The notes beneath the pieces were generated by a model that worked only from the letters and a program-made list of their open reading frames with translations, was not told the origin of the DNA and ran no database searches. A stretch of DNA of 64,000 nt from NCBI GenBank assembly GCA_019155205.2, contig JAHNZQ020000004.1, forward strand, positions 688,658 through 752,657. Direction: 5' to 3'. Each line of letters begins with the position of its first letter. The first letter of the stretch is position 1. Of the stretch, positions 27,340-36,530 are shown in pieces. The stretch comes from Gracilaria vermiculophylla. Its lineage: Eukaryota > Rhodophyta > Florideophyceae > Gracilariales > Gracilariaceae. A program made the position numbers and the translations under genes.

Positions 27340-30300
27340 TCACCCACCGCCGTCGCCGCCGTCGCCCACGTCTTGGATCGACGTCGGCGACCTAACAAAA
27401 GCTTTAGCAATGTACACCTCCGTCGCCACCGAGTCAGCGCCGCACCCCTCCACCTGCCTCATTTTGCCCACCTGCACAACCCCCTCAGCCCTGCATCCCC
27501 CCGTGCTGCCGTCCACGCTCGCCGACCATCCCTCCTCCTCCACACCCGCGCGCCCCTGCGCCCCCGTCTCCGCGCACCCGCTCTTGTCGCCCACCGCCCC
27601 ACCCCCGCCCATCCGCTCCCCCCCTGCGTCCGCGTCCCCACCTCGCCCTTCCAAGCAACCGTCTCTGCCCAGCGCCCAATTCGACGCTTCGCGCCTTTCT
27701 TCCATCTCACCCGTCGTCCCCACCGCCCCATCGCCACCGCCGTCCGCCCACCCTGCATCGCTGCAGTCCGCAGCATCCTCGCTGCCTTTGCACTGCTGCT
27801 CCGCGCACCCGTTCGAGAAAACCGCGCTGTCGTCGGACACCGGCTCTCCCATCACCTCGTCCTTCGCCTTCGCCTGCAGCCCGTCTGCGTCTGCCACTCT
27901 GTCACCGCCGTCCGAGCCCGCTTTCCGGCCCTCGCCGTCCCTGCTCCCCTGCCAAACGCTCGTCGTCCACTTCACGCCCCCGCCACCTTCCACACCCGCC
28001 CCGTCCGCCTCCCCGTCCTCGCTGCGCACATCGTCCGCCATCCGCCCCCCCGCCCCCGCGCAGTCGCGCCCCTCTGCGTCAGCAGCCGCAACGCCCTCAC
28101 TTTCCGCGTGCGCAGCGCTGTCCCCGCGCGCGCTGTCCCCGCGCGCGCTGTCCCCGCGCGCACTGTCCACGCGCGCGCTGCCGCCCACCGAAGCGCCCTC
28201 GCCACACTCGCCATCCTCGTCGCCGCTGCACGACTTGAGCAGCGCGCGCAGGTGGGGGTAGTGGCTCGACGCCGCGGGTCTCCCGCCGTTGCGCGCCGCG
28301 GCGCGCGCCGCCGCGTCCGCCGCGTCCGCCGCGTCCGCCGTTGCGCCGCCGCTGCGCGCGCTGCCCGCCAGCGACGCGCCGCCCTCCGACTTGGGGTTCT
28401 CGGCGCTGCACGACTTGAGCAGCGCGCGCAGGTGGGGGAAGTGGCTCGACGCCGGGCGCGTCACGCCGTTCGGCTGCGCGCCGCCGCCTTCGCCGCGCGC
28501 AGCGTCGGCCAGCCGCGCCGCGTGCGCGCCGTCGCGCGCCTGGGCGCCCGCGCCGCCTTCCACGCGCGCGTCTGCGACGCTGTCCGCGCGCTCGCTGCCT
28601 CCCGGCGACGCGCCGCGCCCACAGTGCGCGTCCTCGCCGCTGCACGACTTGAGCAGCGCGCGCAGGTGGGGGTAGTGGCTCGACGCCGCCGCTGTCACAC
28701 CGCTGTGCGCCGCGCCCGCGACAGCCTGCGCCGCATCCGGCTGCGCGGCGCCACTGGGCGCGGCGCCGACCACGCGCGTGCCTGCCTCGTCGCTGCCGCC
28801 ACTGCTTGCGTCGCCATGCGCGCCCGCCTTCCTCTGCGAGCCCAGCGAGCATTGCGATGGCTCACCGGTGCCCTCGCACGACAGCACGTCCTTCTCACTG
28901 CCGGCCGTGTCGGAGGTCGTCAGCGCGCCGCCGGCGCACGTGGAGTCGGACGCGGACGCGGACACGGACGCACACGCGCTGCCGCACTTGTCGTCCGCGG
29001 CGCATTCCGATGCGCCCTTGTCAGAGCCGCTGAGCGCGACCACGGCTGCGCACGGCGGCGGCGAGCCAGCCGGCGCCGTCGCGCGTGTCTGGCGCGCCTT
29101 GGGCGCGCGGAAGCAGTAGCCAGCCAGGATGCCTCCGCGCCTCTTCTCCATGGGCGCCCTCGCGCGGTGCGCAATGCTCACGTCAGAGCCGAGCGTGGAC
29201 ACGTATTTCATGTCCTGCTTGACGTCTTGCTGCACCACGGCCATCGCCTTGCGCTGCTCCTGGCGCCGTTTCCTGCCCGACGGGCTGAGCGCGCCTTCGT
29301 CCAGCGATGCGCGACCGCGGTCAAGCCTTTTGCGCAAGGGGCTTTCAATCTTCTTGGCTCTGACATCATTCCAGTCAATGTCCTTGAACCACTCGTGCAT
29401 CTTGATCTGCTCCAGGCCCATGCTGCCGGTGCCGAGCCTCTCCGCCGGCTGGCGTTTCAGCAGCGCGGAGATCAAGCTGCGCGCCTGCGTGGAAATCTTG
29501 GCCGGGAAGAAAATGGGCGCCTTCTTGATGCGATCGTAGATTAGGTCGTGGTCGTCGTGGTAGAACGGGGTCTTGCCGGACATCATCTCGTACAGCAGAA
29601 TGCCCAGCGCCCAAAAGTCGAGCGACATGTCGTACGAGTCGCCGCGGATCATTTCCGGCGCCACGTACTCCTTGGTGCCGCAAAACGTGTTGGTGCGGCA
29701 CAGGCTGCCGTCGCCCTGGCGCAGCACCTTGGTGAGGCCAAAGTCGGCGAGGCGGATGTGGCCGTGCGCATCAATCAAGATGTTTTCCAGCTTCAAGTCG
29801 CGGTACACGATGCCCAGGTTGTGGATGTGCTCGATGGCAAGCAGCACCTCGCAGGCGACGAAGCGCGTGGTGTTCTCGTCGAGCGCGTCGGCGCTCGAGT
29901 TGAGGAACTCAAACATGTCGCCGCCGCCGCAGAACTCGGTGACGAGGAAGAGGCGCTTTGCGTTCTGGAAGGCGTAGCGCATGTCGAGCACAAACGGGTG
30001 GTCGCGCACGATCTGCAGCACGACGCGCTCTTCCATGGCGTGGCGGTAGGAGCTTTGCGACTCGAAGACGTAGCTCTTGTCGATGACCTTGAGGGCGAGC
30101 ATCTCGTTGGTGGTGGTGTCGCGCACCTTGTACACGCGTCCCGACGCGCCCTTTCCCACGTGCTTGATGAGCTCAAAGTCGGAGAGGTTCTTCTTGGGGC
30201 GGTTGAGGTTGGCAGCGACGGCGTTCAACCACGCGGAGCGCTCGTGGTGCGAATCGAAGATGAGGCGCGTGTTGAGCCTGCCCTTGGTGCGCAGCACGAG

Positions 30301-30651
30301 GGTGGTTTTGGAGCGCTGCACGAAGCGCGTGGCCTCGACGGCGAACGACAGCACGTGGTTGGGCGGCACGAGCTGGGCGATGGACGACAGCGCGGTGTGC
30401 GTCTGGCGCTGGATGGACTGCAGCGTGAAGGGCGAGCTGGCATGGTGCAGCAGCTGCTCGGCGGGGTACAGCAGCACGACGTCGTCGCGAAGCTCGGCAA
30501 AGAAGCGCCGCGACGTGAACGAGAGGGCGAAGCGCACAGTGAGCCAGGCGGTGAGGTGGATAGTGAGGGAGCGCGTGAGGTCGAGCGAGTTGGTGATGGC
30601 GTTGCGGCGGCGGGCCAAGGCGCCAAAGAATTGGTTGGGCGGAAAGGGCAT
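27340..30651 (-). CDS. PH-domain AGC-family serine/threonine kinase with long repeat-bearing tail
   Basis: The protein is 1103 aa. A PH-like domain (about 48-148) precedes an AGC kinase domain (159-422): glycine loop GKGASGRVY (167-175), Lys188, YRDLKLEN (283-290, Asp285), DFG (Asp303), activation segment TFCGTKEYVAPE (Thr326). The order PH then kinase is that of Akt/PKB. The usual AGC C-terminal tail with a PxxP-type turn and FxxF[ST][FY] hydrophobic motif is not visible. Instead there is a tail of over 600 residues, low in complexity, with three copies of SSHYPHLRALLKSCS and a run of GDSAR repeats. It probably signals at membranes in response to phosphoinositides (inference). ATG 30651 precedes MPFPPNQFF; the frame is open 213 nt further upstream. 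Confidence 0.88.
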   Translation of the reverse strand: MPFPPNQFFGALARRRNAITNSLDLTRSLTIHLTAWLTVRFALSFTSRRFFAELRDDVVLLYPAEQLLHHASSPFTLQSIQRQTHTALSSIAQLVPPNHVLSFAVEATRFVQRSKTTLVLRTKGRLNTRLIFDSHHERSAWLNAVAANLNRPKKNLSDFELIKHVGKGASGRVYKVRDTTTNEMLALKVIDKSYVFESQSSYRHAMEERVVLQIVRDHPFVLDMRYAFQNAKRLFLVTEFCGGGDMFEFLNSSADALDENTTRFVACEVLLAIEHIHNLGIVYRDLKLENILIDAHGHIRLADFGLTKVLRQGDGSLCRTNTFCGTKEYVAPEMIRGDSYDMSLDFWALGILLYEMMSGKTPFYHDDHDLIYDRIKKAPIFFPAKISTQARSLISALLKRQPAERLGTGSMGLEQIKMHEWFKDIDWNDVRAKKIESPLRKRLDRGRASLDEGALSPSGRKRRQEQRKAMAVVQQDVKQDMKYVSTLGSDVSIAHRARAPMEKRRGGILAGYCFRAPKARQTRATAPAGSPPPCAAVVALSGSDKGASECAADDKCGSACASVSASASDSTCAGGALTTSDTAGSEKDVLSCEGTGEPSQCSLGSQRKAGAHGDASSGGSDEAGTRVVGAAPSGAAQPDAAQAVAGAAHSGVTAAASSHYPHLRALLKSCSGEDAHCGRGASPGGSERADSVADARVEGGAGAQARDGAHAARLADAARGEGGGAQPNGVTRPASSHFPHLRALLKSCSAENPKSEGGASLAGSARSGGATADAADAADAAARAAARNGGRPAASSHYPHLRALLKSCSGDEDGECGEGASVGGSARVDSARGDSARGDSARGDSAAHAESEGVAAADAEGRDCAGAGGRMADDVRSEDGEADGAGVEGGGGVKWTTSVWQGSRDGEGRKAGSDGGDRVADADGLQAKAKDEVMGEPVSDDSAVFSNGCAEQQCKGSEDAADCSDAGWADGGGDGAVGTTGEMEERREASNWALGRDGCLEGRGGDADAGGERMGGGGAVGDKSGCAETGAQGRAGVEEEGWSASVDGSTGGCRAEGVVQVGKMRQVEGCGADSVATEVYIAKAFVRSPTSIQDVGDGGDGGG
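28225..28274 (-). repeat. 50-bp coding repeat, copy 1 (kinase tail)
   Basis: It is identical over 50 bp to the copy at 28639-28688 and encodes SSHYPHLRALLKSCS on the minus strand. Spacing to copy 2 is exactly 180 bp. Confidence 0.9.
28405..28454 (-). repeat. 50-bp coding repeat, copy 2 (kinase tail)
   Basis: It differs from the other two copies at one base, which changes Tyr to Phe (SSHFPHLRALLKSCS). Confidence 0.9.
28639..28688 (-). repeat. 50-bp coding repeat, copy 3 (kinase tail)
   Basis: It is identical to copy 1 and starts 234 bp from copy 2. The sequence between copies is diverged. Confidence 0.9.
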
Positions 30652-31582
30652 GGCGGCGGGGGCCGATGCGGCGGCACGTGAGGACACAAAGCGGCGGCAG
30701 CAACAGCGCGCAGCGAAGCGGAGGTTGGGGCGGAGCAACGGCCACGGCAGGAGCGCAGGCAGGCGGCAAAGCGGTGGAGCAGGGTGGACGGCGGGCACAG
30801 AAGCGGCTGTCAGGCGGAGGCAGCGGGCGGTGGCGGTGGCGGTGGTGGAGCGACGGGAGAACACGCGGTGAGGCGGGGCGACGCGCAGGGCGCTTTATGG
30901 GCGGGTGGAGCGGGGCGAGCGCAGAGGCGCGGGCAGAAGAGGAGAGGCGACACGGGGGGCGACACGCAACAAAAGCAAGCCAAGCTGTGCGCGGCGGTGA
31001 ACGGCGGCGACGTGTGCGGCGGGGGCGCGCAGGCGCAGGGGCGAGGCCACGCACAAAAAAGTCGGCGGCGTGCGGCAACGGCGGGCTCGGGCGCGGCGGC
31101 GCGGCGGCGGGCGGGCGGGCGCGGCGGCAGAGCGGGCAGCGGCGACAGCGTCGGGCGGCGGTGGGGGGGGGGCGGCGGTGGCGGCGGGGGGGGGGGGCGC
31201 AACCGACTCTCGCGCCAAGCAAGCGACTGCGCGCGAAGCGCCCACACAGCGCGCGCCGCGGGCGCGCTCGCGCGCGCGCGCGCCGTTGCCGCTTGCATTG
31301 GTGCGCCGCCGCGCGCGCGCGCGCGACACGTGCGCGAGCAGCGCGCGCGCACCGGCCACGTGCCCACGTGGGCGCGCGGACACGTGCGCGCGGCGCGCCG
31401 CGTGGCGGCGGCGCGGCGCGCGGCGCGGCGTGCGCGCCTTGGCGCCAATTCGCGGCCGCGCGGCGCGCGGGTGCGCCGCGGTGGCACGCCTCAAATGGGG
31501 AGCGCTCGCGGCGCGTGGCGGCGCTCGGCCGTCCGTCGCCCGCCGCGCCCCCCGCGCCCCCCGCCCCTGCCGCGCCTCCCCG
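30652..31582. other. Divergent spacer between AGC kinase and second bZIP
   Basis: This 931-bp region is GC-rich with G runs (31164-31200) and alternating CG (about 31268-31282 and 31310-31325). It must hold both promoters. Long overlapping frames on both strands are Arg/Ala/Gly-rich and not credible as genes. Confidence 0.55.
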
Positions 31583-31742
31583 ATGGCGCCGCCCGTGCCG
31601 TCCGACTGCGCAGTCGAGCAGCCGCCGCCGCCGCCGCCGCCGCCGCCGCCCGCCTCCGCGCCCCGCGCCGCCAGGCGTGCCGCCGCCGCCGTGCGCAGCT
31701 CCGCCAGCACGGCGTGCGACAGCGATGGCAGCCGCGGCAGCC

Positions 31743-31779
<37 letters not shown>

Positions 31780-32203
31780 GAGGGGCGGCGGCGGCTGCGG
31801 CGCGGCGGCGCCGCCGCGCAAAAAATGCCGCGCGGCGCAGGCGCTCGACGACGGCGAGCGCGGCGACGCAGCGGCGTTCCACGCGGGCGCGCTGCTCGAC
31901 CTGGCCGGCTCCACCAGCGCCGAGGTGCGGCGCATGAACGACGACGAGCGCGCGCTGGTGCACTACAAGCGGCGGCTGCGCAACCGGCAGAGCGCCAAGC
32001 GCTCGCGCGCGCGGCGACAGGCCACGCTGAGCGGCATCCAGGCGGAGCTGGACGACCTGCGCCAGCTCACGGCGTCGCTGGTGGAGCGCTGCATCCGCTG
32101 CGCGCGCAAGAGCGAGCGCCAGAGCGCCGAGCTGGAGACGCTGCGCAAGGAGAAGCAGCTGCTGGAGAGCTTGCTGCGCGGCGGCGGCGCGCGCGCGCTG
32201 TGA
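31583..32203 (+). CDS. Small bZIP transcription factor
   Basis: The protein is 206 aa. The N-terminal half is Pro-, Ala- and Gly-rich, with a 10-Pro and a 12-Gly run encoded by CCG and GGC repeats. Residues about 128-200 form a canonical bZIP: KRRLRNRQSAKRSRARR (the Asn and Arg of the basic region in place) followed by a zipper with hydrophobic heptads (LSGIQAELDDLRQL, then LETLRKEKQLLESLL). It should bind DNA as a dimer in the nucleus, possibly with the other bZIP at 865-2409, which is less canonical. An in-frame region upstream is open, but this ATG follows a C-rich leader and gives a compact protein. Confidence 0.88.
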
Positions 32204-32766
32204 CGCGCGCGCTCCGAGCGCGCGCTGCGAGAGCTGCGGCGCGGCGGTGCGCGCCATGGCGCGCGCATCGCGCGCCGCCACCTCAGCCGCGCGCGCCCAC
32301 GCGCGTCACGCCCCGAAAAATAAACCGCCAAGTCGCTGCCGGCGCAGCTCCGCGCGCAGCCGCTGCCGCCGCACACGGCGCTGAGCTCCCGCCGCGCGCG
32401 CGCGCGCGCGCCGCGACACGTGCGGCGCGCCGCGCCGCTGGCCAGCGCGCCAGCGCGCCCACGTGCGCGCATCTCCGCCGCACGCGCCGCCGCGCCGCCG
32501 CGCCGCCATGACGTGCTGCGCCGCCGCCAGATCGCGCCGCCCCGCGCGCGCGCGCGCAGATATTCATCTCGCGCTCCCCGCCCACCGCGCCGCCTGCCCC
32601 CTCTTCCAGCGCACCGCGCCCAGCGACGCCCACCGCCCACCGCCCGCCTTTCGCCGCCTGCCGCCTGCCGCCTGCCGCCTGCCGCCCGCCCTTCGCCCGC
32701 CACCGCCGCCGCTCCGCCCCGCACGCGCCCGCGCTCGCGCCCGCGCCCGCGCCCGCCACCGCGCCC
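32204..32766. other. Spacer between bZIP and acidic-protein genes
   Basis: This 563-bp GC-rich spacer contains AATAAA at about 32317, a candidate polyadenylation signal for the bZIP gene, and a pyrimidine-rich leader with imperfect repeats of GCCGCCTGCC (32658-32690) before the next gene. I see no other gene. Confidence 0.5.
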
Positions 32767-33222
32767 ATGTCGTTGCTCACGTTTGTGCTGCCGGCGCCGC
32801 CCGCGCCGCGCGCCGCGCGCGCCGCGCTGCGCCTCTCGTGCTTCGTCGCGCCGCCGCGCGCCGTCGCGCCCCCCGCGCGCTCCGCACGCCGCGCCGCCGC
32901 CGCCGCCGCGCGCATGAGCGCCGGCGGCGCGCGCGAGGACGGCTACGTCATCCGCGAGTCCGAGTACCGCGACCCGGACGAGAACTCGGACGACGACTCG
33001 GGCGACGGCTTCATGGGCGAGGCCGAAATGGACGACATTCTGGGCGTGTCCATGCCGGACGACCTGGCGTCCTTCGAGAAGCGCGAGATCATGGAGGCCG
33101 CCTCCAGGGAGGAGCTGGTCGACAAGCTCAAGCAGATCAAGGAGAGGAGGAGGGACATCATCGTCGACCGCAGGAGGGGCCTGGGCATGGACAACGTCAA
33201 CAACTACCTCAACAACCTCTGA
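32767..33222 (+). CDS. Small acidic protein with plastid-type presequence, function unknown
   Basis: The protein is 151 aa. Residues 1-49 lack acidic residues, are rich in Ala, Arg and Pro, and start MSLLTFVLPAP, resembling the phenylalanine-containing transit peptides of red algae. The remaining 100 or so residues are very different: acidic (DPDENSDDDSGDG), then MDDILGVSMPDDLASFEKREI and a charged helix (REELVDKLKQIKERRRDIIVDRRR), ending NVNNYLNNL. The split into presequence and mature protein supports a real gene. I do not recognise the family. Met50 is an alternative start for a non-targeted form. Confidence 0.7.
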   Translation: MSLLTFVLPAPPAPRAARAALRLSCFVAPPRAVAPPARSARRAAAAAARMSAGGAREDGYVIRESEYRDPDENSDDDSGDGFMGEAEMDDILGVSMPDDLASFEKREIMEAASREELVDKLKQIKERRRDIIVDRRRGLGMDNVNNYLNNL

Positions 33223-33573
33223 GCGCCGCCGCCCCCCGCTCTCGCAGTGTTTGTGCGCGCGCTGCGCGCGCCCGCCTCCTGCCGCAGTAAACGCCGCGCC
33301 CTTGCCTTGCCTTTTGCCCCCCTCCCCCCCTCCCGCCCGCCCGCCCGTCGCTCGCCCGCTCGCAGCCGCGCGCCGCGCCCGTCGTGCGCGCGCCGCCGCG
33401 CGCCGTTTCCGCCGCTGAGCCAACGCGCGCCGCCGCGCGCGCGTGCGCGCACATGCCGCCTCGCCGCGCGCACATGCGCGCCGCGCGCGCGTCGCGCGCG
33501 GCAGGTTCGCAGCCAGGATGGCGCCCTCGCGCGACGCATCGCGCGCACCGCCCGTGCAGCCGGCGGTGGAAAA

Positions 33574-33618
<45 letters not shown>

Positions 33619-34109
33619 CGTCTCGAGGCGGCGCCTTGCACGGCGCGGCGCGCGGCGGCGTGCGCGCAAGCGCCGCGCGCTGGGCGGCGAGCGCACGGAG
33701 GCGGTTGGCGGCGGCGGCGGCGGCGTCGCGATTATTCGGAGAAGACGTGATTGGGTGCAGGGGCGGGAGTGCGGCGCGGCGCACGGGAGGGTGCGATGGG
33801 GGGGTGCTAACGGCGGCGGGGCCTCCACAGGTACACGACGAGCACGCGCGGCGGTGCGGCGGCGGCGCGCGCGGCGCGCGCGGCGCGCGCGCGAGAAGCA
33901 AAGCAAAGGGGGAGAAAACAAGAAGCAAAGTGTCAGGCGCCTCGCGCCCCTCCCGCGCTGCGTCTGCTTTGTACCACAAGTCGAACAACTAGTGCGGCCC
34001 CCCCGGCGGCGCGCGCGCCGGAGGAGCACTCGCTGCACACACTAACCCAACACAGCATCTCACAAACATCACTGCGCCAGGGCACAGGCGTGAGGAGCGC
34101 GAGCGCGCC
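33223..34109. other. Convergent GC-rich spacer
   Basis: About 0.9 kb between two convergent stops. It contains pyrimidine-rich DNA (33300-33350), alternating CG, and a (GGC)n tract at 33574-33616. Frames here are compositional. I see no RNA gene. Confidence 0.55.
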
Positions 34110-35987
34110 TCACAGCCCCGAAAAAAGCTGTCCACCTCTGGTCTCGACGCCGCCCAGGTGATCCATACCGTGGTCCAGAGGCTCTCCTCCGCCCCCCATC
34201 CCGTTCACGTGCATGTGGTGCACGCCGCCGCCCGTCCCGCTGCCCCCCACCACGCCCGTTGCACCACCGCCGCCGCCGCCCACTCTGCCGTCCCCATTGC
34301 CTCCGCCGCCGCCGCCGCCGCCGCCGCCGCCCCCTCCCGCATCGCACCCACCGCCACGTCCTACTCGTCCAACTCCGCCGCCGTCGCCACCGCCGCCGCC
34401 ACCACCCCCACCCCCACCACCACCGCCGCCGCCGCCGCACACGCCGCCGCCTCCACCTGCGTCACCACCCGCCTGCGTCGCCAGCGCCCCGCCGCCGCCG
34501 CCCATACCCGCGTGCGCCCCAGACGCAGCCCCGCCCGCCCCACCAGTCGCGCCCGCCGCCCCCGGGCACACTGCAGAGTGCTCGGGCGTCGCCGGCACGC
34601 AGCTCTTACAGCGGTCGCAGTGGAACGTCAGACCGGGCATACAAACGTTGCACTTGTTGCAGTGGCGCAGGTCGTACCCCGGCGTGTCGTCCGTAATGCC
34701 ACAAATGTCGCAGTAGTACGATCCGAAGCGCTCGCCGCACTTGCGGCAGCGCTGCGTCTTGGGCTGCACCTCGCCGCACATCATGCACAGCATCGTCTGC
34801 ACCGGCTCGATGCGCACGTTGTGGATGCGGCTCACGTCCTGGATGTGGCACATGCGGCACACCGGGAACGTGCCGCAGCACACCATTTCGATGCGGTTCT
34901 TGCGCGTAAAGTGCTTGCACCCAAACACCGTTGTGCGCGGCACGTACTGTCTGCTATACGTCTCGTGCACCAGCCGCCTGCACGCCTGCGTCATGCGTTC
35001 CACCCAGCGCTCGTTGAGCAGCTTGGGCTTGTAGCCCTTGGCCACCTCGTCGGCGCGCATTTCGATGATAGCCTGCTTCATAGCTTCAATCTCGGCGTCC
35101 GCCTCGGCAGACTCCATGTCGGTCGCTTCCGTGCCGTCGTTGCCCATGAGCGGTATAGGCGACGACGGCGCGTCCGAGTGCTGCGACAGGCGCGAGCGCG
35201 CAATGGCGCGGATTTCGTCGTAGCTCAGCTTGGGGTTTTCGTTGCCAAGCTTGTGCAGGTGGCGCAGTTTCCGCAGCTCCTTCTCGCTCTCCTGGCGAAT
35301 GTCCATGAGCCTCTTGTGCAGCGCCGCCTGCGCGCGCGCCTCCAGCGACAGCAGGATGCGCTCGGCGATCATGCGCACCGTCTTCTTGGCGGCCGAGATG
35401 TTGTTGGCCTTGGGTCTGCCCTTGCCCTGCGCCTTGTTCACGCGCACAAACTCCTCCTTGTACATCTCGGAGATTTTCTCAGCCAGGTGCGAGCGCGCCT
35501 CGCGCCGCTGGTCGTCGTCGCTGATGGCCAAGCAGTCGTTGTCCCACCCAGAGTGGGCGGCACGATCCTCAGCAAACTGGCGCATGCCGCCGTACGGGTG
35601 GGTGTACTTGCCGGCGCGGCGCTTCTCGACGCCGCCGGTGTGGATGGGCGGGGCGCCGGGCGCCAGCGCGGCGGAGGGGTTGGGGGCGATGCGCGCGGCG
35701 GCGGAACGGGCGTGGGCGACGGGGGGGTGGTGTGCAGCGTGGTGAGACTGGTGAGTGGGGAGGTGCGAGAGCTGTTGCGCGTGGTGGTGCAGTGGCTGTT
35801 GGTGCGAGTGGGGGGGGAGGCCATGGTGCACAAGCGGCGCCTGGTGCGGCAGCGGTTGCTGCGAGAGGGGTGGGGGAGGCTGTGCGGCGGAGGCGGCGGC
35901 CATGAGCGCCTGGGGGGGAGGCAGCTGAGGGGTGCGCGCGGCGGACGAGTCGGCGGCGGAGGGGGGAGGCGGCGCCGCGCTGCTCAT
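34110..35987 (-). CDS. CHY/CTCHY zinc-finger protein without RING
   Basis: The protein is 625 aa. Residues 1-120 are rich in Pro, His and Gln; 165-250 look helical and charged; 355-417 carry a CHY-type zinc finger (FGCKHF, MVCCG, CRMCH, MLCMMCGE, CRKCGERFG); 424-474 carry a CTCHY finger (YYCDICGITDD, HCNKCNVC, FHCDRCKSC). In Pirh2/RCHY1 and plant relatives a RING follows directly and makes the protein a ubiquitin ligase. Here the sequence turns instead into about 150 Gly-rich residues encoded by GGC/GGT runs, with no RING cysteines. It may be a partner or scaffold rather than a ligase; the poly-Gly tail may vary in length between strains. The ATG at 35987 precedes MSSAAPPPP. Confidence 0.88.
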   Translation of the reverse strand: MSSAAPPPPSAADSSAARTPQLPPPQALMAAASAAQPPPPLSQQPLPHQAPLVHHGLPPHSHQQPLHHHAQQLSHLPTHQSHHAAHHPPVAHARSAAARIAPNPSAALAPGAPPIHTGGVEKRRAGKYTHPYGGMRQFAEDRAAHSGWDNDCLAISDDDQRREARSHLAEKISEMYKEEFVRVNKAQGKGRPKANNISAAKKTVRMIAERILLSLEARAQAALHKRLMDIRQESEKELRKLRHLHKLGNENPKLSYDEIRAIARSRLSQHSDAPSSPIPLMGNDGTEATDMESAEADAEIEAMKQAIIEMRADEVAKGYKPKLLNERWVERMTQACRRLVHETYSRQYVPRTTVFGCKHFTRKNRIEMVCCGTFPVCRMCHIQDVSRIHNVRIEPVQTMLCMMCGEVQPKTQRCRKCGERFGSYYCDICGITDDTPGYDLRHCNKCNVCMPGLTFHCDRCKSCVPATPEHSAVCPGAAGATGGAGGAASGAHAGMGGGGGALATQAGGDAGGGGGVCGGGGGGGGGGGGGGGGGDGGGVGRVGRGGGCDAGGGGGGGGGGGGGNGDGRVGGGGGGATGVVGGSGTGGGVHHMHVNGMGGGGEPLDHGMDHLGGVETRGGQLFSGL

Positions 35988-36530
35988 AGCGCACGGGCGG
36001 GGGATTTTGGGGGAGGGAGGGGGAAGGGTGGGGGTGGAGCGGTAGGGGGAGAGGGGGGGGAAGGGCGCGGCGGGGGGGAAGGGAAGTGAGGTGAGGTAAA
36101 GATTTGATGAGGAGGGGGGGGGGTTTGGCGCGACGGCGACGATGAGGGGGGGTGGGGCGGGCGCTGGGCACACACGACGATTCGCAGGCACAGTTGCAGT
36201 GGCGTGGCGCGGGCGCGTGCGGGATGGTGTTACAAAAGCAGCGAGGGGCATGCAAAAAGAAGGAAGCGTTTGCGCGGCGCGCACCAGTGGCGTGCACATG
36301 CGTTGCGCCGCCGCAAGAGCGTTGCTGCCGCAACAAGCACCGCCACGCACACGGGTGGACACGCGGCCACGGAGGCCACGCGATCCACGACGCGCGCGGT
36401 GGCACACATGGCCACGCGCTGCTGGCGGCGCGCGCGCCGCGGCCGCGGCCGCGGCGGCAGCGGGGGCGGCAGCGGCGACGGCGGCAGCGGCGACGGCGGC
36501 GGCGGCGACGGCGGCGGCGGCGGCGGCGGT
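35988..36530. other. Spacer between CHY-finger and RWP-RK genes
   Basis: It contains the G-rich (+ strand) leader of the CHY gene at 35990-36130, moderately GC-rich unique DNA, and a GGC-rich run up to the RWP-RK stop at 36531. No further gene is supported. Confidence 0.55.

Noticed and set aside
23331..27395. 1354-codon open frame on the + strand
   Set aside because: It is an out-of-frame shadow of the STAND and cap methyltransferase genes running into GGC repeats; Arg/Gly/Ala-rich with no domain.
27289..29544. Long + strand frame opposite the AGC kinase tail
   Set aside because: The kinase lies in frame on the other strand with complete motifs; this frame is compositional.
30173..32281. 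702-codon minus frame spanning the kinase 5' end, spacer and bZIP
   Set aside because: It is out of frame with the kinase and consists mostly of Arg, Ala and Pro.
31963..34038. 691-codon minus frame opposite bZIP and acidic-protein genes
   Set aside because: No domain; the + strand genes explain the sequence.
34158..36089. 643-codon + frame opposite the CHY-finger gene
   Set aside because: It is His/Arg/Val-rich and without motifs, while the minus strand gives two ordered zinc fingers.
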